Positions 17,375 through 27,825 of a DNA stretch of 64,000 nt are shown one piece after another. The position numbers and the translations under genes were made by a program. The notes under the pieces were generated by a model. The model was not told the DNA's origin. It did not search any database and saw nothing but the letters and a program-made list of their open reading frames with translations. The DNA is taken from NCBI RefSeq assembly GCF_026262505.1, contig NC_067207.1, forward strand, positions 28,302,082 to 28,366,081. The letters run 5' to 3'. The stretch's first letter is position 1; every line of letters starts with the position of its first letter. This DNA comes from Trichomonas vaginalis G3 (Eukaryota > Parabasalia > Trichomonadida > Trichomonadidae).

Positions 17375-18639
17375 CCCAGATTTTCCTTACTTTTACCACC
17401 TCTCTAAAGTTGGGGACACCGCCTATCGTTGGGAGTAGCTATTAAATAGAACCACCAAGGGTATTTTTCGAACTGCCGGTGTAGTGGAAACATCCGACAT
17501 AATGATTCATTATGCCAAGGTTTGATTCCTATTTAGCTAATTTTTTTCTTTTTTGGATCATGAATTTTTTTTGGGTCACTATAAGATTTGTTTCATGTTC
17601 TAAATCTGCTGCATATGTAATCTATTTTTATTTACCTATTTTTTAAAAATCTATTGGATTGCCAAATTTGAATATATTTAAAATCATAAAAATCCAAAAA
17701 AACTATAAATATATGTTTTATGCATAGTGCCGATACTCAAATATCAGATTACTTAGATCCATGAATAATATCCGATTTTTTTTTCTTAAAATTAAACTTC
17801 AAAACTTCTTGCAATCTTATTCTTCATCAATTGTAAATTTTTAAAACCATTTTTTAAAATAATTTTGCGTAAATTTTATTCTCATGTTGTTTTAATCGAA
17901 AATTGATACATTTTCAAAAAAAATAATATTGACTTATGAAATTCATTTTTAAGGTGAAATAGTATTGTTTTTATTAAAGTATATGAATAATATATAAAAA
18001 ATTAATGAATAATATAAGCAGATTTTTAGTTTACAAAAAAATATGAGCAATGCAATTTCAAACTTTTGCTGGCAATTTCGATATTGCTCAAGTTTGTAGT
18101 ATTTGTGATACCTATAACATCGGCTTAATCAAAATTCGATTTTTCTTATGAGTTATTGAGAAAATTTGATTGCAATGAGAAGGATTTCGACGTTTTTGAT
18201 AAACTAAGAGCTGAGCTTTAGGGGTTCAGTTCATTTATGGCTGTAGTTTGATGCGTAGATCTCTTTTTTATTGTAAATTCTTTCAGCATGGAGATCGAGA
18301 ATGAATCTTTTGAGAACTTTATGAGTTTTTACACCCGTAAAGAGGTCCTTCGAGGAAAGATAGTCCAGACTACATGAAGATGTGGGTTAACCAAAAAAAT
18401 CCGATGGTTTCCCCATATTCATGTAGATCTTCGAAAAAATGAGCACCAAAAAAGCCAAAAAAATAGGCTTTTTATTGGATTTGTACACTAGATCAATAAC
18501 CTATTTAGGATCTGACACTCTTTTTAGCCAGAGATATGAGGTCCTTTCTAGGAAAACGATCTATTCATCCATAAAAAAAATGAATTATCGTTTTCCCCAG
18601 AAATTACATGGGGAGTGGTAAAAGTAAGGAAAATCTGGG
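17375..18639. mobile_element. TA-flanked DNA transposon-like element, 1265 bp, no transposase frame
   Basis: A perfect 25-bp terminal inverted repeat starting CCCAGATTTTCCTTACTTTT is found at 17375 and, as its complement, ending at 18639, each bordered by TA. A TA target duplication and this size match Tc1/mariner elements; T. vaginalis is known to carry Tvmar1. No long frame is present: only about 60 residues (18439-18621, plus strand, with EVLSRKTIYSSIKKMNYRF that could be a worn helix-turn-helix). A short motif like GAGGTCCTT..GGAAA occurs twice (about 18341 and 18539). Best read as a decayed or non-autonomous copy. Confidence 0.65.
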
Positions 18640-19069
18640 TATTTTGCAATAACATGTTTATGATATTAAATATAATCATTTTAAGTTATAAAATAACAAT
18701 AGCACCACTTTCTCTTTGATTTGTTATCCGAACAAATCTTAGGAAATGGTTTGTCCTCATTTATCTCTAATTTTTAACCTTGTTTCCAATATTATAGATC
18801 CTAAGTGTAGTCGTGCTGCAATTTGAAAAAATAATTCAATTTTCATCTTAAATCAGATCAATATCAATACAATGAATGTTGTGTTCAATATCATATGACC
18901 GCAATCGATAAAATGACAAATAATCCGCTGGAATGTAATCAAAAGAAACAACACTCAGATATTCTAACTGAATGAGAGATATTTGGAACAGTGAATTTTT
19001 TATCGTGTAAAAAAACTATGAGATGGGTTCGCCGATAGGTCTTGTTTGGCCGCTCATAATTTTTCTGAA
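18640..19069. other. AT-rich upstream region of the membrane-protein gene
   Basis: About 430 bases without a gene. It ends with TCATAATTT (about 19054), an initiator-like sequence directly in front of the ATG at 19070; an out-of-frame ATG at 19023 lies upstream of that presumed start site. Nothing else recognised. Confidence 0.4.
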
Positions 19070-20353
19070 ATGCTTCTTCGTGAAAAGCTTACTCCAAAGA
19101 TTGAGCCACCAAAGAACTTAAAACCACCGTCAGAATGCGAAAATCTACCAATACATGATAAGAATTCATACGAAGACAAAAGATTAAAAATTCTTTTCAT
19201 AATTTTCGGAGTTTTATTACTTGTTGTTGCATTCTTCATCCCATCAGACGAAGTTAACACTCCTCATACAGTTAAATATGGCGATTTTATCGAAGGAGAA
19301 AATTATTCAATTATTGAATCAATAAATGATATTCGATCAGATATTCCGACACTAAGAGTTCTTTACAGACACAATAACCGTGGATTTAATGGTCAACGCG
19401 AGTATGATTTGCATATTGATGTTTATCGCGATGGTAGCGATGAAAAAGCATTAAATGGATCATACTACAGCCTTGAAATCAAGCCAAAGACAGATTTTGA
19501 GATCTATGCAGACTCACATCCTGCTTATAAATCTCTCAAACTCAAAATTACAATTCCAAAGAGATATTTCGATACAACAGCATCCGCTACAATAACGGTT
19601 TGCATGGGTAACCACAAAACTGCTATTATCAACGTTTGCTACAGATATATCAATATTCTTTATATTGCTTTAATGATGATCTACATGGTTACGTATGTTG
19701 GCTTCCAATGCCCAGAGCACTATATTACCTTTGTTCTCATGTGCGCGGCCGTTTTCTATAATGGACCACTTTCAATTTACAAATTGTTCCGACCAAACAG
19801 GGTTTACATCATCGGAACTATGGTCCTTGACAATGCATTCGGTGGTGTACTACTCTTTTCCACACTCTCCATCTTCACACTCTCAAGGCCTTGGGCCCCA
19901 GAGTTATTAGAAGGAAATGTCGCCATTGCATGGATTTTCTTTGTCGTTACTACATTTTTCAAGGCATTACCAGGTATCTTGAAGCTCTTCGGCGAACTTT
20001 CCCTTTCAAATTCCGATGGAATTCCAACTTTACATATCGTTGGAACAATTTTAGGTGGAATTTTCGCTTTTTCACTCTTTGTTACACAGTATAAAGAGTA
20101 CAGAGCTGTTCCTAACAACTTCAGATACAGGTTCTGGACATGCATTGAGTTTGCAGCTGGTTTCGCCGTTTTCTATACAGTTGTTGTCTTATTAGAACAA
20201 TTACTTAGTCTGATTTCGGAAGGAAGCGCCGAATTCTTAAGGCTTGGCATGGTTACAGGTACCTCAATGATATATTGCTCGCTGTTTGTAAGCAGAAAGC
20301 TTGCACCATTTAATTTCTTCCATAATGAAGATGAAAAGTATAAATTAGAATAA
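19070..20353 (+). CDS. GOST/Wntless-TMEM181-like seven-helix membrane protein
   Basis: 427 residues from the ATG at 19070 (the frame opens from a TTG at 19046; an initiator-like TCATAATTT sits between). Cytosolic N-terminus of ~38 residues, a hydrophobic helix ~40-58 (ILFIIFGVLLLVVAFFI), a beta-rich lumenal domain of ~135 residues, then about seven hydrophobic segments from ~195 to 410, beginning INILYIALMMIYMVTYVGF. This helix, lumenal beta domain, 7TM layout is that of the GOST superfamily (Wntless, TMEM181, TMEM87), which act in Golgi and secretory trafficking. Motif PWAPELLEGNVAIAW lies between TM helices. Assignment is by architecture, not a diagnostic motif. The gene looks whole. Confidence 0.6.
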   Translation: MLLREKLTPKIEPPKNLKPPSECENLPIHDKNSYEDKRLKILFIIFGVLLLVVAFFIPSDEVNTPHTVKYGDFIEGENYSIIESINDIRSDIPTLRVLYRHNNRGFNGQREYDLHIDVYRDGSDEKALNGSYYSLEIKPKTDFEIYADSHPAYKSLKLKITIPKRYFDTTASATITVCMGNHKTAIINVCYRYINILYIALMMIYMVTYVGFQCPEHYITFVLMCAAVFYNGPLSIYKLFRPNRVYIIGTMVLDNAFGGVLLFSTLSIFTLSRPWAPELLEGNVAIAWIFFVVTTFFKALPGILKLFGELSLSNSDGIPTLHIVGTILGGIFAFSLFVTQYKEYRAVPNNFRYRFWTCIEFAAGFAVFYTVVVLLEQLLSLISEGSAEFLRLGMVTGTSMIYCSLFVSRKLAPFNFFHNEDEKYKLE

Positions 20354-20527
20354 AAATATAAAATATTTTGATATTATTTGCATCTAGAATTTAAAATACT
20401 CTTTAATGTGATAATTTAACATTAATTTTATTCGAAATTTATGAAATCTGTTGAATTTCTATAGAATCTTGCCTAAAATTTAACAAATGAATATACAAAG
20501 TTCTGAACTTTATGCAATACAAGATCA

Positions 20528-21505
20528 ATGTATCATTTTTATCAAAGTTATTTTTCAATAAGTACAACCAAAAATGGTATAACATATACAATTGATAGCA
20601 CAAACAGCTTTGCTATTGTTGGAATTGAAGGCCAAACACAATGCAATGCTATCGATCCTAATTCGTTTCAATCAACAGAATTAATTCTTGATTCAAATGT
20701 TAAAATTGGTGGCATCAACTATGAAGTTCTTGAAATAGCACCATATGCATTTTATCGTTATAATCACTTTGAAAAGATTGTTTTCCCTAATAATCTTGAG
20801 AAAATTGGAAACAATGCTTTTGACCGGGGCTTTCATATTATGGGCGAGTTATCATTAGTAGATTCGTTAAAATATCTAGGTGATTATTGCTTTGCTGAAT
20901 CAAGAATAAAAGTTTTGAAAATAGGAAAAAATGTGGAGAAAATTGGACATTGTTTATGTGGTGCCGATACTGTTCTAGAAAAGATCATAGTAGACGAAAA
21001 TAACCCTAATTTTGCGCATGATATGCTATACAATCTGTATTCTAAGAATTTTTCTATACTTTATCAAGTCAACGCTGTAATAGAGCACTACACAACACCA
21101 CAAACCGTTAAACTTATAAAAACGCAGGCATTTGACAACATTCCCATAAAATCAATTACAATAACTCAAGATTGTCAATTTGAACGAGCTGTATTTCATG
21201 CAACACAAAAATTGCAAAATATTACATTTTATGGCAGTATAAAATGCGATGATCATATCTTTAGATTAGGTACTTCTCTCAAATTAATACATTACTATTC
21301 ATATAAACCAGTTCTCACAAATCTTTTCCATGAAATGGAAACAGGTAGCATCGTTGTTTATTGCTGCAATAGATTTAACACAGATTTTTCAGGAATTTCA
21401 CCTATTAAAGGTTTTGAATGTATTAGCACACCTATCAAATCGTGCGTGCTTAATTATTACTTCCGTTCTTATGAAATATTTATTTTTATCACAATTCTTT
21501 TATGA
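20528..21505 (+). CDS. BspA-like leucine-rich repeat surface protein
   Basis: 325 residues with LRR_5/TpLRR-type repeats: IAPYAFYRYNHFEKIVFPNN, LEKIGNNAFDRG, LKYLGDYCFAESRIKVLKIG and IKTQAFDNIPIKSITI, each of ~23 residues. T. vaginalis has hundreds of BspA-like proteins, many on the surface and linked to host-cell contact. The C-terminus is hydrophobic (SYEIFIFITILL) but stops right after, without the usual full membrane helix and basic tail, so it may be shortened at the 3' end. No N-terminal signal peptide is visible. It starts 175 bases after the membrane-protein gene on the same strand. Confidence 0.85.
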   Translation: MYHFYQSYFSISTTKNGITYTIDSTNSFAIVGIEGQTQCNAIDPNSFQSTELILDSNVKIGGINYEVLEIAPYAFYRYNHFEKIVFPNNLEKIGNNAFDRGFHIMGELSLVDSLKYLGDYCFAESRIKVLKIGKNVEKIGHCLCGADTVLEKIIVDENNPNFAHDMLYNLYSKNFSILYQVNAVIEHYTTPQTVKLIKTQAFDNIPIKSITITQDCQFERAVFHATQKLQNITFYGSIKCDDHIFRLGTSLKLIHYYSYKPVLTNLFHEMETGSIVVYCCNRFNTDFSGISPIKGFECISTPIKSCVLNYYFRSYEIFIFITILL

Positions 21506-21906
21506 AAAATTGTATTTTATATTTTTCTAAGATTATCATATGTATGTAAACCATTTAATATTAAGTTTCTTATATCTAAGAGAATATACGCTGAAAGATT
21601 CATACAATTCATACAGTTTTCATTTGCAACACAATTTAATCTAAAATGATCATACTAAAAGTTAAATGTATAATAACACACATACCAATAGTTTCAATAA
21701 TCAAAGGAATCTAAAATTATTGTTTCCAAAACAGCAATTTTAAGTGGATACGCACCATTGTATAAACAATGCATAATTTATAAATGCTTAACCGATATAT
21801 ACATTCTTTAATTTGTTATTCAATTGGAATTTGGAAAAAAAGCGTTATATAATTAGAAACTACAAACAAAAACGCGCATTTTTACAAACAAGATTTCAAA
21901 ATAAAA
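21506..21906. other. Convergent intergenic region, nothing recognised
   Basis: About 400 AT-rich bases between the 3' ends of the BspA-like and rhomboid-like genes. No frame, repeat or RNA gene recognised. Confidence 0.4.
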
Positions 21907-22659
21907 CTATAATTTGTCATTACGCTTGGACTTTTGATCTGATTCAATCCAAGAAAGAGAAAATAACGCAAATGGCAAGTTATTAGCAGAATCAGCTCCT
22001 AATTCATGGTCTTGATATAAAGAAGATACATATGGACTTGGCTTATTACTCATTCTATCGCTCTTCTTCGGGGGAGGTTGGAAGTATGTGATAGCATACA
22101 ATATACCAACTAACAATCCAGCAAATGAGCTTAAATAGCATGCTTCAGGTAATGCAATGTGATAAAGACATAGCATTACTAAGGGATATAATTTTGTAGG
22201 TACATGGATGATTCCAAATACAGATTTATAGCGATGGTCAGTAATGTAAACATCAATTGCAGAAATTGCCATACTGAGACTAAATGTTCCAAAAATTGGA
22301 TAATTAAATGTTTTGAATGAGTCAATTGATATAGTTAACAAGGCACCAACTGTGTAACAAGCTCCAATTAATATCGATAGAATGAATAAATGAATTACAA
22401 AGCCAAAATGTCCAACTTTATTTTCTAAATCATTACCAATGTGGAAGAAGATAGCAACACATATCAATAAATGAACAATACTTGTGTTGAAAAAGTGATA
22501 GGTTAACAATCTCCAAATTTGAAATTTCAAGATTTTGGAAGGAATCATTGCAAATTTCCACATAACAGGGACTGGAATATAAAATTCTTTAGCTAGAAAA
22601 CATCCACATAGGATCAAGATTGAAATTGCATAAATAAATGGGAATCTGTGGAGTTTCAT
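21907..22659 (-). CDS. Rhomboid-family pseudoprotease
   Basis: 250 residues from the ATG at 22659 (the frame opens at a TTG 15 bases upstream). Six hydrophobic segments. The L1-TM2 region, QIWRLLTYHFFNTSIVHLLI followed by IGNDLENKVG, is the rhomboid WR and HxxxN-region signature. At the place of the catalytic GxSG there is IFGTFSLSMAIS, and the TM6 region reads SSFAGLLVGILYA where active enzymes have a His (AHxxG). The catalytic Ser-His dyad therefore seems absent, as in iRhoms, Derlins, UBAC2 and TMEM115, which act in ER or Golgi quality control and trafficking. A Pro-rich cytosolic tail of ~55 residues follows. Family is fairly sure; subfamily is open. Confidence 0.7.
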   Translation of the reverse strand: MKLHRFPFIYAISILILCGCFLAKEFYIPVPVMWKFAMIPSKILKFQIWRLLTYHFFNTSIVHLLICVAIFFHIGNDLENKVGHFGFVIHLFILSILIGACYTVGALLTISIDSFKTFNYPIFGTFSLSMAISAIDVYITDHRYKSVFGIIHVPTKLYPLVMLCLYHIALPEACYLSSFAGLLVGILYAITYFQPPPKKSDRMSNKPSPYVSSLYQDHELGADSANNLPFALFSLSWIESDQKSKRNDKL

Positions 22660-25305
22660 TGCAAAATTTGTCAATTTTTTTTGCGCTAATTTAAAAAGCC
22701 AATTTTATTGAAATATCTTAATCAATTTCTCATGGTAGAGAATATTGATGTTTTCTATTTCAAATCTTTTGAATTGTGTTTATGACACAATTGAATTAGA
22801 AAAAAATCTGATTAAATGTTCAATTAAGGAAAAATAGATGCTCAAAATAAAAATGTTTTCCAAATAAGAATGTAAACTATTGAAATTATTTTTATATAAT
22901 AATATAAATATAATTTCAAAATATAACGATCTGGTATTTAGATTTGTTTAATATTATCAGAGTTTAGTAAAATGCATGTTTAAAATATAATATGCATGCC
23001 TTTAGCATTTAATTATCAAAATAAAATATATTTTAAGAAAAACGTAAAAACAACAGAAATTGTAATGTGCTTAGACATTGGAGGTCATGGTAAGAAAAGT
23101 TAAATGAGTGTATTGTAAAATAAATGATAAATTTTTGAAATTTTATACGGAGATATCAAACAATCAGGAAAATCATCTTAGGGCAACCGTGATGGATATA
23201 CTGATGAAACTTTATGGAAATGAAAGATCTAGATGATCTTTAGAAATGGGGCCATTAGCATTAGAAAAATTGAGTAAATTTCAAAATCATATGAAATTTC
23301 AATATCAAATCAATTTTGTATATGAATGATATCAATCATATTGATAAATAAAAATGTGGCCGTTTAAATTTAGATAGTGCACGTTTAAAAAGTAAAATTC
23401 AGAGATAATTCAAATGATAAAGGATTATATAGACTATGTACAATGTAATAAAGCAAAATAATAATTTAATGCTTCTTAATTGAATAGGACATTGTGAAGT
23501 GTGCAAAAATTTGGGGAAAAACGGAGAATTTGTTTACTATTATATATTCGCTATGCATATCATTATTTGAATCCAAAACGATTATTTTGAATTGAAAATC
23601 AATTTGAGTGATTTCATGTATAATGAATGATTTCGACTATATTTAATATGACATAAGTATAAATTTCATCATATAAATCGAAATATCATATATTTATTAA
23701 ATTTGGGGAAATATCTTATCAATTTTAAATCTTTATATTTCAATTAATGTGCTATTACTTAAATCTATATTGTCATTTTGGCTATCAACCAACACGCGTG
23801 GCTGAGTCATTACTTGTTAAAGCAATACTTTCGAAATGTTATAACATAAAATCTCATGAAAATCAAAACATAAGAAGAGAACACATTAATTTAAAAGATT
23901 AAAGTCCCAGACCTATGATCGTCGCACATTTTAAAATAATTATAAAATATAGTCGTGAATTATCAAATTTAATCTTGAAAATAGCTTATTGACTAGTAGG
24001 ACATTTGTTACCTATTATCATTTTAGTTAATTAATCAAAATTTAGTATTTTCTTGTAAATTAAGTAATATCTCATATTAAATATAACATATTTAAAGACG
24101 TAATTCATATGGATGGATTACAAATGATTCGGATCGTAATGGAATATTTCGGAACGAAGATGTCTTTAGTATTTTACGAAATACTCTTGTAATCAGGAAT
24201 ACCGTAATGTAAGGAGTTCATAGGTAAATGAGGAACTAAATGTTTCTTTCTGTAATGTTTAGATATGAAATCTTCTCTGAGTCTATTGAAGAAATCTAAC
24301 TACAACAAAAACGGTTCTGTTCGCAACCTCTGAATCATTTCTGAAAAGTCGCAGAATTTGCACTAGTTCTTTTGTGAATTGTAAAATCTAAGTGGGTCAG
24401 TGAAATGATCGAAAATGCATCATTATACTGGTCTATATAATCCAAAACTGTTATCCAAACAGTCCAAAGCTACCCTTTGAAAAAAGATTATATTGAGAAG
24501 TAAGAAAACGATGCTTTTTCAATTAAATTGACCTTGCATCGAGATTCTGAGGTATTGGAGTATCACCTTTTGCTGGGAGTTAAAGATTCCAAGAGAAAAC
24601 GATTAATTAAATATTGAAGAATCGAGCAATAATGTTTTGTTTGATATCGAATTCACATCCATAGTTCCCAATTAAAAAGATTCATTATAATTTCATTAAA
24701 AGAGTTCGATCTGTGAGTATGGTTCAATAATCAAAACTGTCATATCACATTTGATTTCGCATAAATAACATAAAATACATTAACCTTGGAGAGAATCCTG
24801 AATAGAGAAATTGATTATGTTCGGAATTGTAAAATGAAACAAATCGACCATTCACAATAACCTCCGGTATCAATTCTGACATAGACAAACTGTGTTCCAT
24901 TTATGAATAGATTATGAATTTATAAGAGAAGGGAGCATTTTACAGAATTAATAGAATTTTTTGTGATAGAAATCAACGAAACATTTAACATTCAATTTTT
25001 GTATCGGCTCATACAAAATTCTACTATCCACCCAGAAATACGAACCAAACATCAAGCTATATTAGTAGATCCATATTTTCAACTAATATTTTTCAAAATT
25101 ATTTTTTAAAAATTCCTATTAATTAGGAGATTACATTGCATAACAAATCTAATGATCATTAAATTCATTCATTTCTCTGACTTTTTTTCCAAAAATATTT
25201 AAATGATAAAATATTGATGAACCACTTAAATACTATCTATTTAATTAAATGTTCTATTTTCAATTAAAAAGCCGTCGCCATCGTCTAAATTGAATAGGAA
25301 CGATA
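22660..25305. other. 2.6 kb AT-rich gene-free region
   Basis: No frame of useful length on either strand, no tandem array, and no tRNA or rRNA recognised. Sequence is very AT-rich with scattered A/T runs. It contains the upstream region of the hydrogenase gene at its right end. It could hold unrecognised non-coding RNA or old, worn repeats. Confidence 0.5.
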
Positions 25306-25325
25306 AGTTCAAATTTCATAAAAGG
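25306..25325 (+). promoter_or_regulatory. Core promoter of the hydrogenase gene
   Basis: Just before the ATG at 25326 are an initiator-like TTTCATAAAAGG and, about 20 bases further upstream (about 25297), GGAACGATAAG. As I recall it, that resembles the M3 core promoter motif described for T. vaginalis. Together they argue that the TTG-opened extension at 25290 is not translated. Confidence 0.45.
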
Positions 25326-27101
25326 ATGCTTGCCTCAACTGGCATTAATTCCACAGCAAACATTCTCCGTAACATCACTGTTACAGTCAATGGTAAGCCA
25401 TTAGAAGCAAAGAAGGGTGAAACAGTCCTCGAACTTTGCGACCGCAACAACATCAGAATCCCAAGACTTTGCTTCCATCCAAACCTTCCACCGAAGGCTT
25501 CCTGCCGTGTCTGCCTTGTCGAATGCGATGGCAAGTGGCTCTCCCCAGCTTGCGTTACAACAGTTTGGGATGGTCTCAAGATCGACACAAAGTCCAAGAA
25601 CGTTCGCGACTCCGTTGAGAACAACCTCAAGGAACTCCTCGACTGCCACGATGAAACATGCTCAGCTTGCATTGCTAACCACAGATGCCAGTTCCGTGAC
25701 ATGAACGTCGCCTACTCCGTCAAGGCCGAGACAAAGGAGATCTGCTCCGAGGAAGGCATTGATGAATCCACAAACGCTATCCGCCTTGATACATCCAAGT
25801 GCGTCCTTTGTGGCCGTTGCATCCGTGCTTGCGAAGAAGTCGCCGGCACATCCGCCATCATCTTCGGCAACCGTGCCAAGAAGATGAGAATCCAGCCAAC
25901 ATTCGGTGTCACACTTCAGGAAACATCCTGCATCAAGTGCGGCCAATGCACACTTTACTGCCCAGTCGGTGCCATCACAGAGAAGTCCCAGGTTAAGGAG
26001 GCCCTCGACATCCTTGCTAACAAGGGTAAGAAGATCACAGTTGTCCAGGTTGCTCCAGCCGTTCGTGTTGCCCTCTCTGAAGCTTTCGGCTACAAGGAAG
26101 GTACAGTCACAACAGGCAAGATGGTCTCTGCTCTCAAGGCCCTCGGCTTCGACCTCGTTTACGATACAAACTACGGTGCAGATCTTACAATCTGTGAAGA
26201 AGCTGGTGAACTTGTCAACCGCCTTAGAGATCCAAACGCCAAGTTCCCAATGTTCACATCCTGCTGCCCTGCTTGGGTTAACTACGTCGAGCAGTCCGCT
26301 CCAGACTTCATTCCAAACCTTTCATCCTGCCGCTCACCACAAGGCATGCTTTCTGCTTTGATCAAGAACTACCTTCCAAAGCTTCTTGACGTCAAGCAGG
26401 AGGATGTCCTTAACTTCTCCATCATGCCATGCACAGCCAAGAAGGATGAAGTTGAGCGCCCAGAACTCCGCACAAAGTCTGGCCTCAAGGAAACAGACAT
26501 GGTTCTCACAGTTAGAGAACTTGTCGAGATGATCAAGCTCTCCAACATCGACTTCAACAACCTTCCAGATACACAGTTCGATAACATCTTCGGCTTCGGC
26601 TCTGGTGCTGGCCAGATCTTCGCTGCCACAGGTGGTGTTATGGAAGCTGCCTCAAGAACAGCCTTCGAAGTCTACACAGGCAAGAAGCTCACAAACGTCA
26701 ACATTTACCCAGTCAGAGGTATGGACGGACTCAGAATCGCTGAGCTCGACCTCGATGGTACAAAGCTCAAGGTCGCTGTCTGCCACGGCATTGCTAACAC
26801 AGCTAAGCTCCTCGACAGACTCCGCGAGAAGGATCCAGAACTCATGGATATCAAGTTCATCGAAATCATGGCCTGCCCAGGTGGCTGCGTCTGCGGCGGT
26901 GGCACACCACAGCCAAAGAACAGAGTCTCTCTTGATAACAGACTTGCTGCTATCTACAACATCGATGCTAAGATGGAATGCAGAAAGTCTCACGAGAACC
27001 CACTCATCAAGGGAGTCTACAAGGAGTTCCTCGGCAAACCAAATTCACACCTCGCTCACGAACTTCTCCACACACACTTCAAGCACCATCCAAAGTGGTA
27101 A
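25326..27101 (+). CDS. Hydrogenosomal [FeFe]-hydrogenase, 64 kDa type
   Basis: 591 residues from ATG 25326. The start MLASTGINSTANILRN fits a short hydrogenosomal presequence (Arg at -2 of the likely cleavage site). Residues ~17-95 are a plant-type [2Fe-2S] domain with Cys49, Cys60, Cys63 and Cys76. A His/Cys-ligated cluster motif (HDETCSACIANHRC) follows near 110-125. Two [4Fe-4S] motifs, CVLCGRCIRACE and CIKCGQCTLYCP, lie at ~158-215. H-cluster motifs TSCCPAW (~311), PCTAKKD (~367) and ACPGGCVCGGG (~515) are all intact. The C-terminal ~60 residues match the small-subunit domain. It reduces protons to H2 with electrons from ferredoxin in the hydrogenosome. Codon use is strongly C-ending, unlike its neighbours, as in highly expressed genes. 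A paralogue family exists in this species, so no number is assigned. Confidence 0.96.
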   Translation: MLASTGINSTANILRNITVTVNGKPLEAKKGETVLELCDRNNIRIPRLCFHPNLPPKASCRVCLVECDGKWLSPACVTTVWDGLKIDTKSKNVRDSVENNLKELLDCHDETCSACIANHRCQFRDMNVAYSVKAETKEICSEEGIDESTNAIRLDTSKCVLCGRCIRACEEVAGTSAIIFGNRAKKMRIQPTFGVTLQETSCIKCGQCTLYCPVGAITEKSQVKEALDILANKGKKITVVQVAPAVRVALSEAFGYKEGTVTTGKMVSALKALGFDLVYDTNYGADLTICEEAGELVNRLRDPNAKFPMFTSCCPAWVNYVEQSAPDFIPNLSSCRSPQGMLSALIKNYLPKLLDVKQEDVLNFSIMPCTAKKDEVERPELRTKSGLKETDMVLTVRELVEMIKLSNIDFNNLPDTQFDNIFGFGSGAGQIFAATGGVMEAASRTAFEVYTGKKLTNVNIYPVRGMDGLRIAELDLDGTKLKVAVCHGIANTAKLLDRLREKDPELMDIKFIEIMACPGGCVCGGGTPQPKNRVSLDNRLAAIYNIDAKMECRKSHENPLIKGVYKEFLGKPNSHLAHELLHTHFKHHPKW

Positions 27102-27244
27102 GTTTGTCAATTATAGAAAGAGAAGTTAAGGGAATTGTTATAAAAATACCTAAAGAGTTATTCACTTTTATTATATTGCTTAATTTCTCAATTTTTTTAG
27201 ATATACAACGAGAAAATTTTCGAGGTCAAAAAGATCTATTGTTA

Positions 27245-27825
27245 TCATTTCATGTCAATTGGTTTTACTCCAATAACACTTTTCCCATCGATCTTTAAAG
27301 TTCCCATCGGAATATAAACTACATAGAATGCGAAATGTCTCCTCCCTAACGATCCAATGTCGCTTAAATGACTCATAGACTGCGATATCAAGAGCGGTAT
27401 TTCCATTATTATCTTTTTCATCGATATTCGTGCCATGTGAAACAAGAGTTTCAGCCATTTCTTTACCATCATTATGTGCTGCAGTATGAAGAGCGGTTTC
27501 TCCATTACTATTTTTTTCATTGATATTTATTCCATGTGAAATAAGAAATTCGGTTGTTTCCTAAATCATCAAACTTGCCTAATTTAATTCCATATTCTTT
27601 ATAAAACAAGAAGTTTGAAGTAAGACGAACTTTTCTGACCTCTTTAACATGATAACCATCATAGATGAGTTTAGCAAGAGATAAATATGACTTTGTATAA
27701 CGATTGTTATATGGGATTATGTTTAAAATGCCTTCAATAATCTTTTTTGGTGGATATTTCTTTGATTCAATCAATTCAGTTTTGATCATTTTGTAAATTT
27801 CTTTTAATTCTTCTTCTTTGTCCAT
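27245..27825 (-). pseudogene. Ankyrin-repeat gene, shortened and frame-shifted
   Basis: Starts at ATG 27825 with MDKEEELKEIYKMIKTELIE and the family-typical IIEGILNIIPYNNRYTKSYL and NFLFYKEYGIKL, the N-terminus of the very large T. vaginalis ankyrin family. Near 27550 the frame changes: the next frame down carries TEFLISHGININEKNSNGET and a second repeat ETLVSHGTNIDEKDNNGNTA. Most of the usual middle region and repeats are missing, and the end (SLYSDGNFKDRWEKCYW) is atypical. This is a host pseudogene, or a sequencing shift in an already short copy. Ankyrin repeats serve protein binding. It converges on the hydrogenase gene. Confidence 0.8.

Noticed and set aside
17415-17530. GC-richer stretch with a GGTTTGATTCC that recalls a tRNA T-arm
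   Set aside because: Only two or three T-stem pairs form, no acceptor stem or anticodon arm is in register, and it lies inside the TA-flanked element.
19023-19069. Upstream start for the GOST-like protein at the ATG at 19023 or TTG at 19046
   Set aside because: The ATG at 19023 is out of frame and the TTG is not a usual start; the initiator-like TCATAATTT points to 19070.
22660-25305. Possible small RNA genes in the 2.6 kb gene-free region
   Set aside because: No recognisable snRNA, tRNA or conserved secondary structure could be supported by eye.
25316-27129. Several long antisense and off-frame open frames over the hydrogenase gene
   Set aside because: They are shadows caused by its C-ending codon bias; none has domain signal or a promoter.
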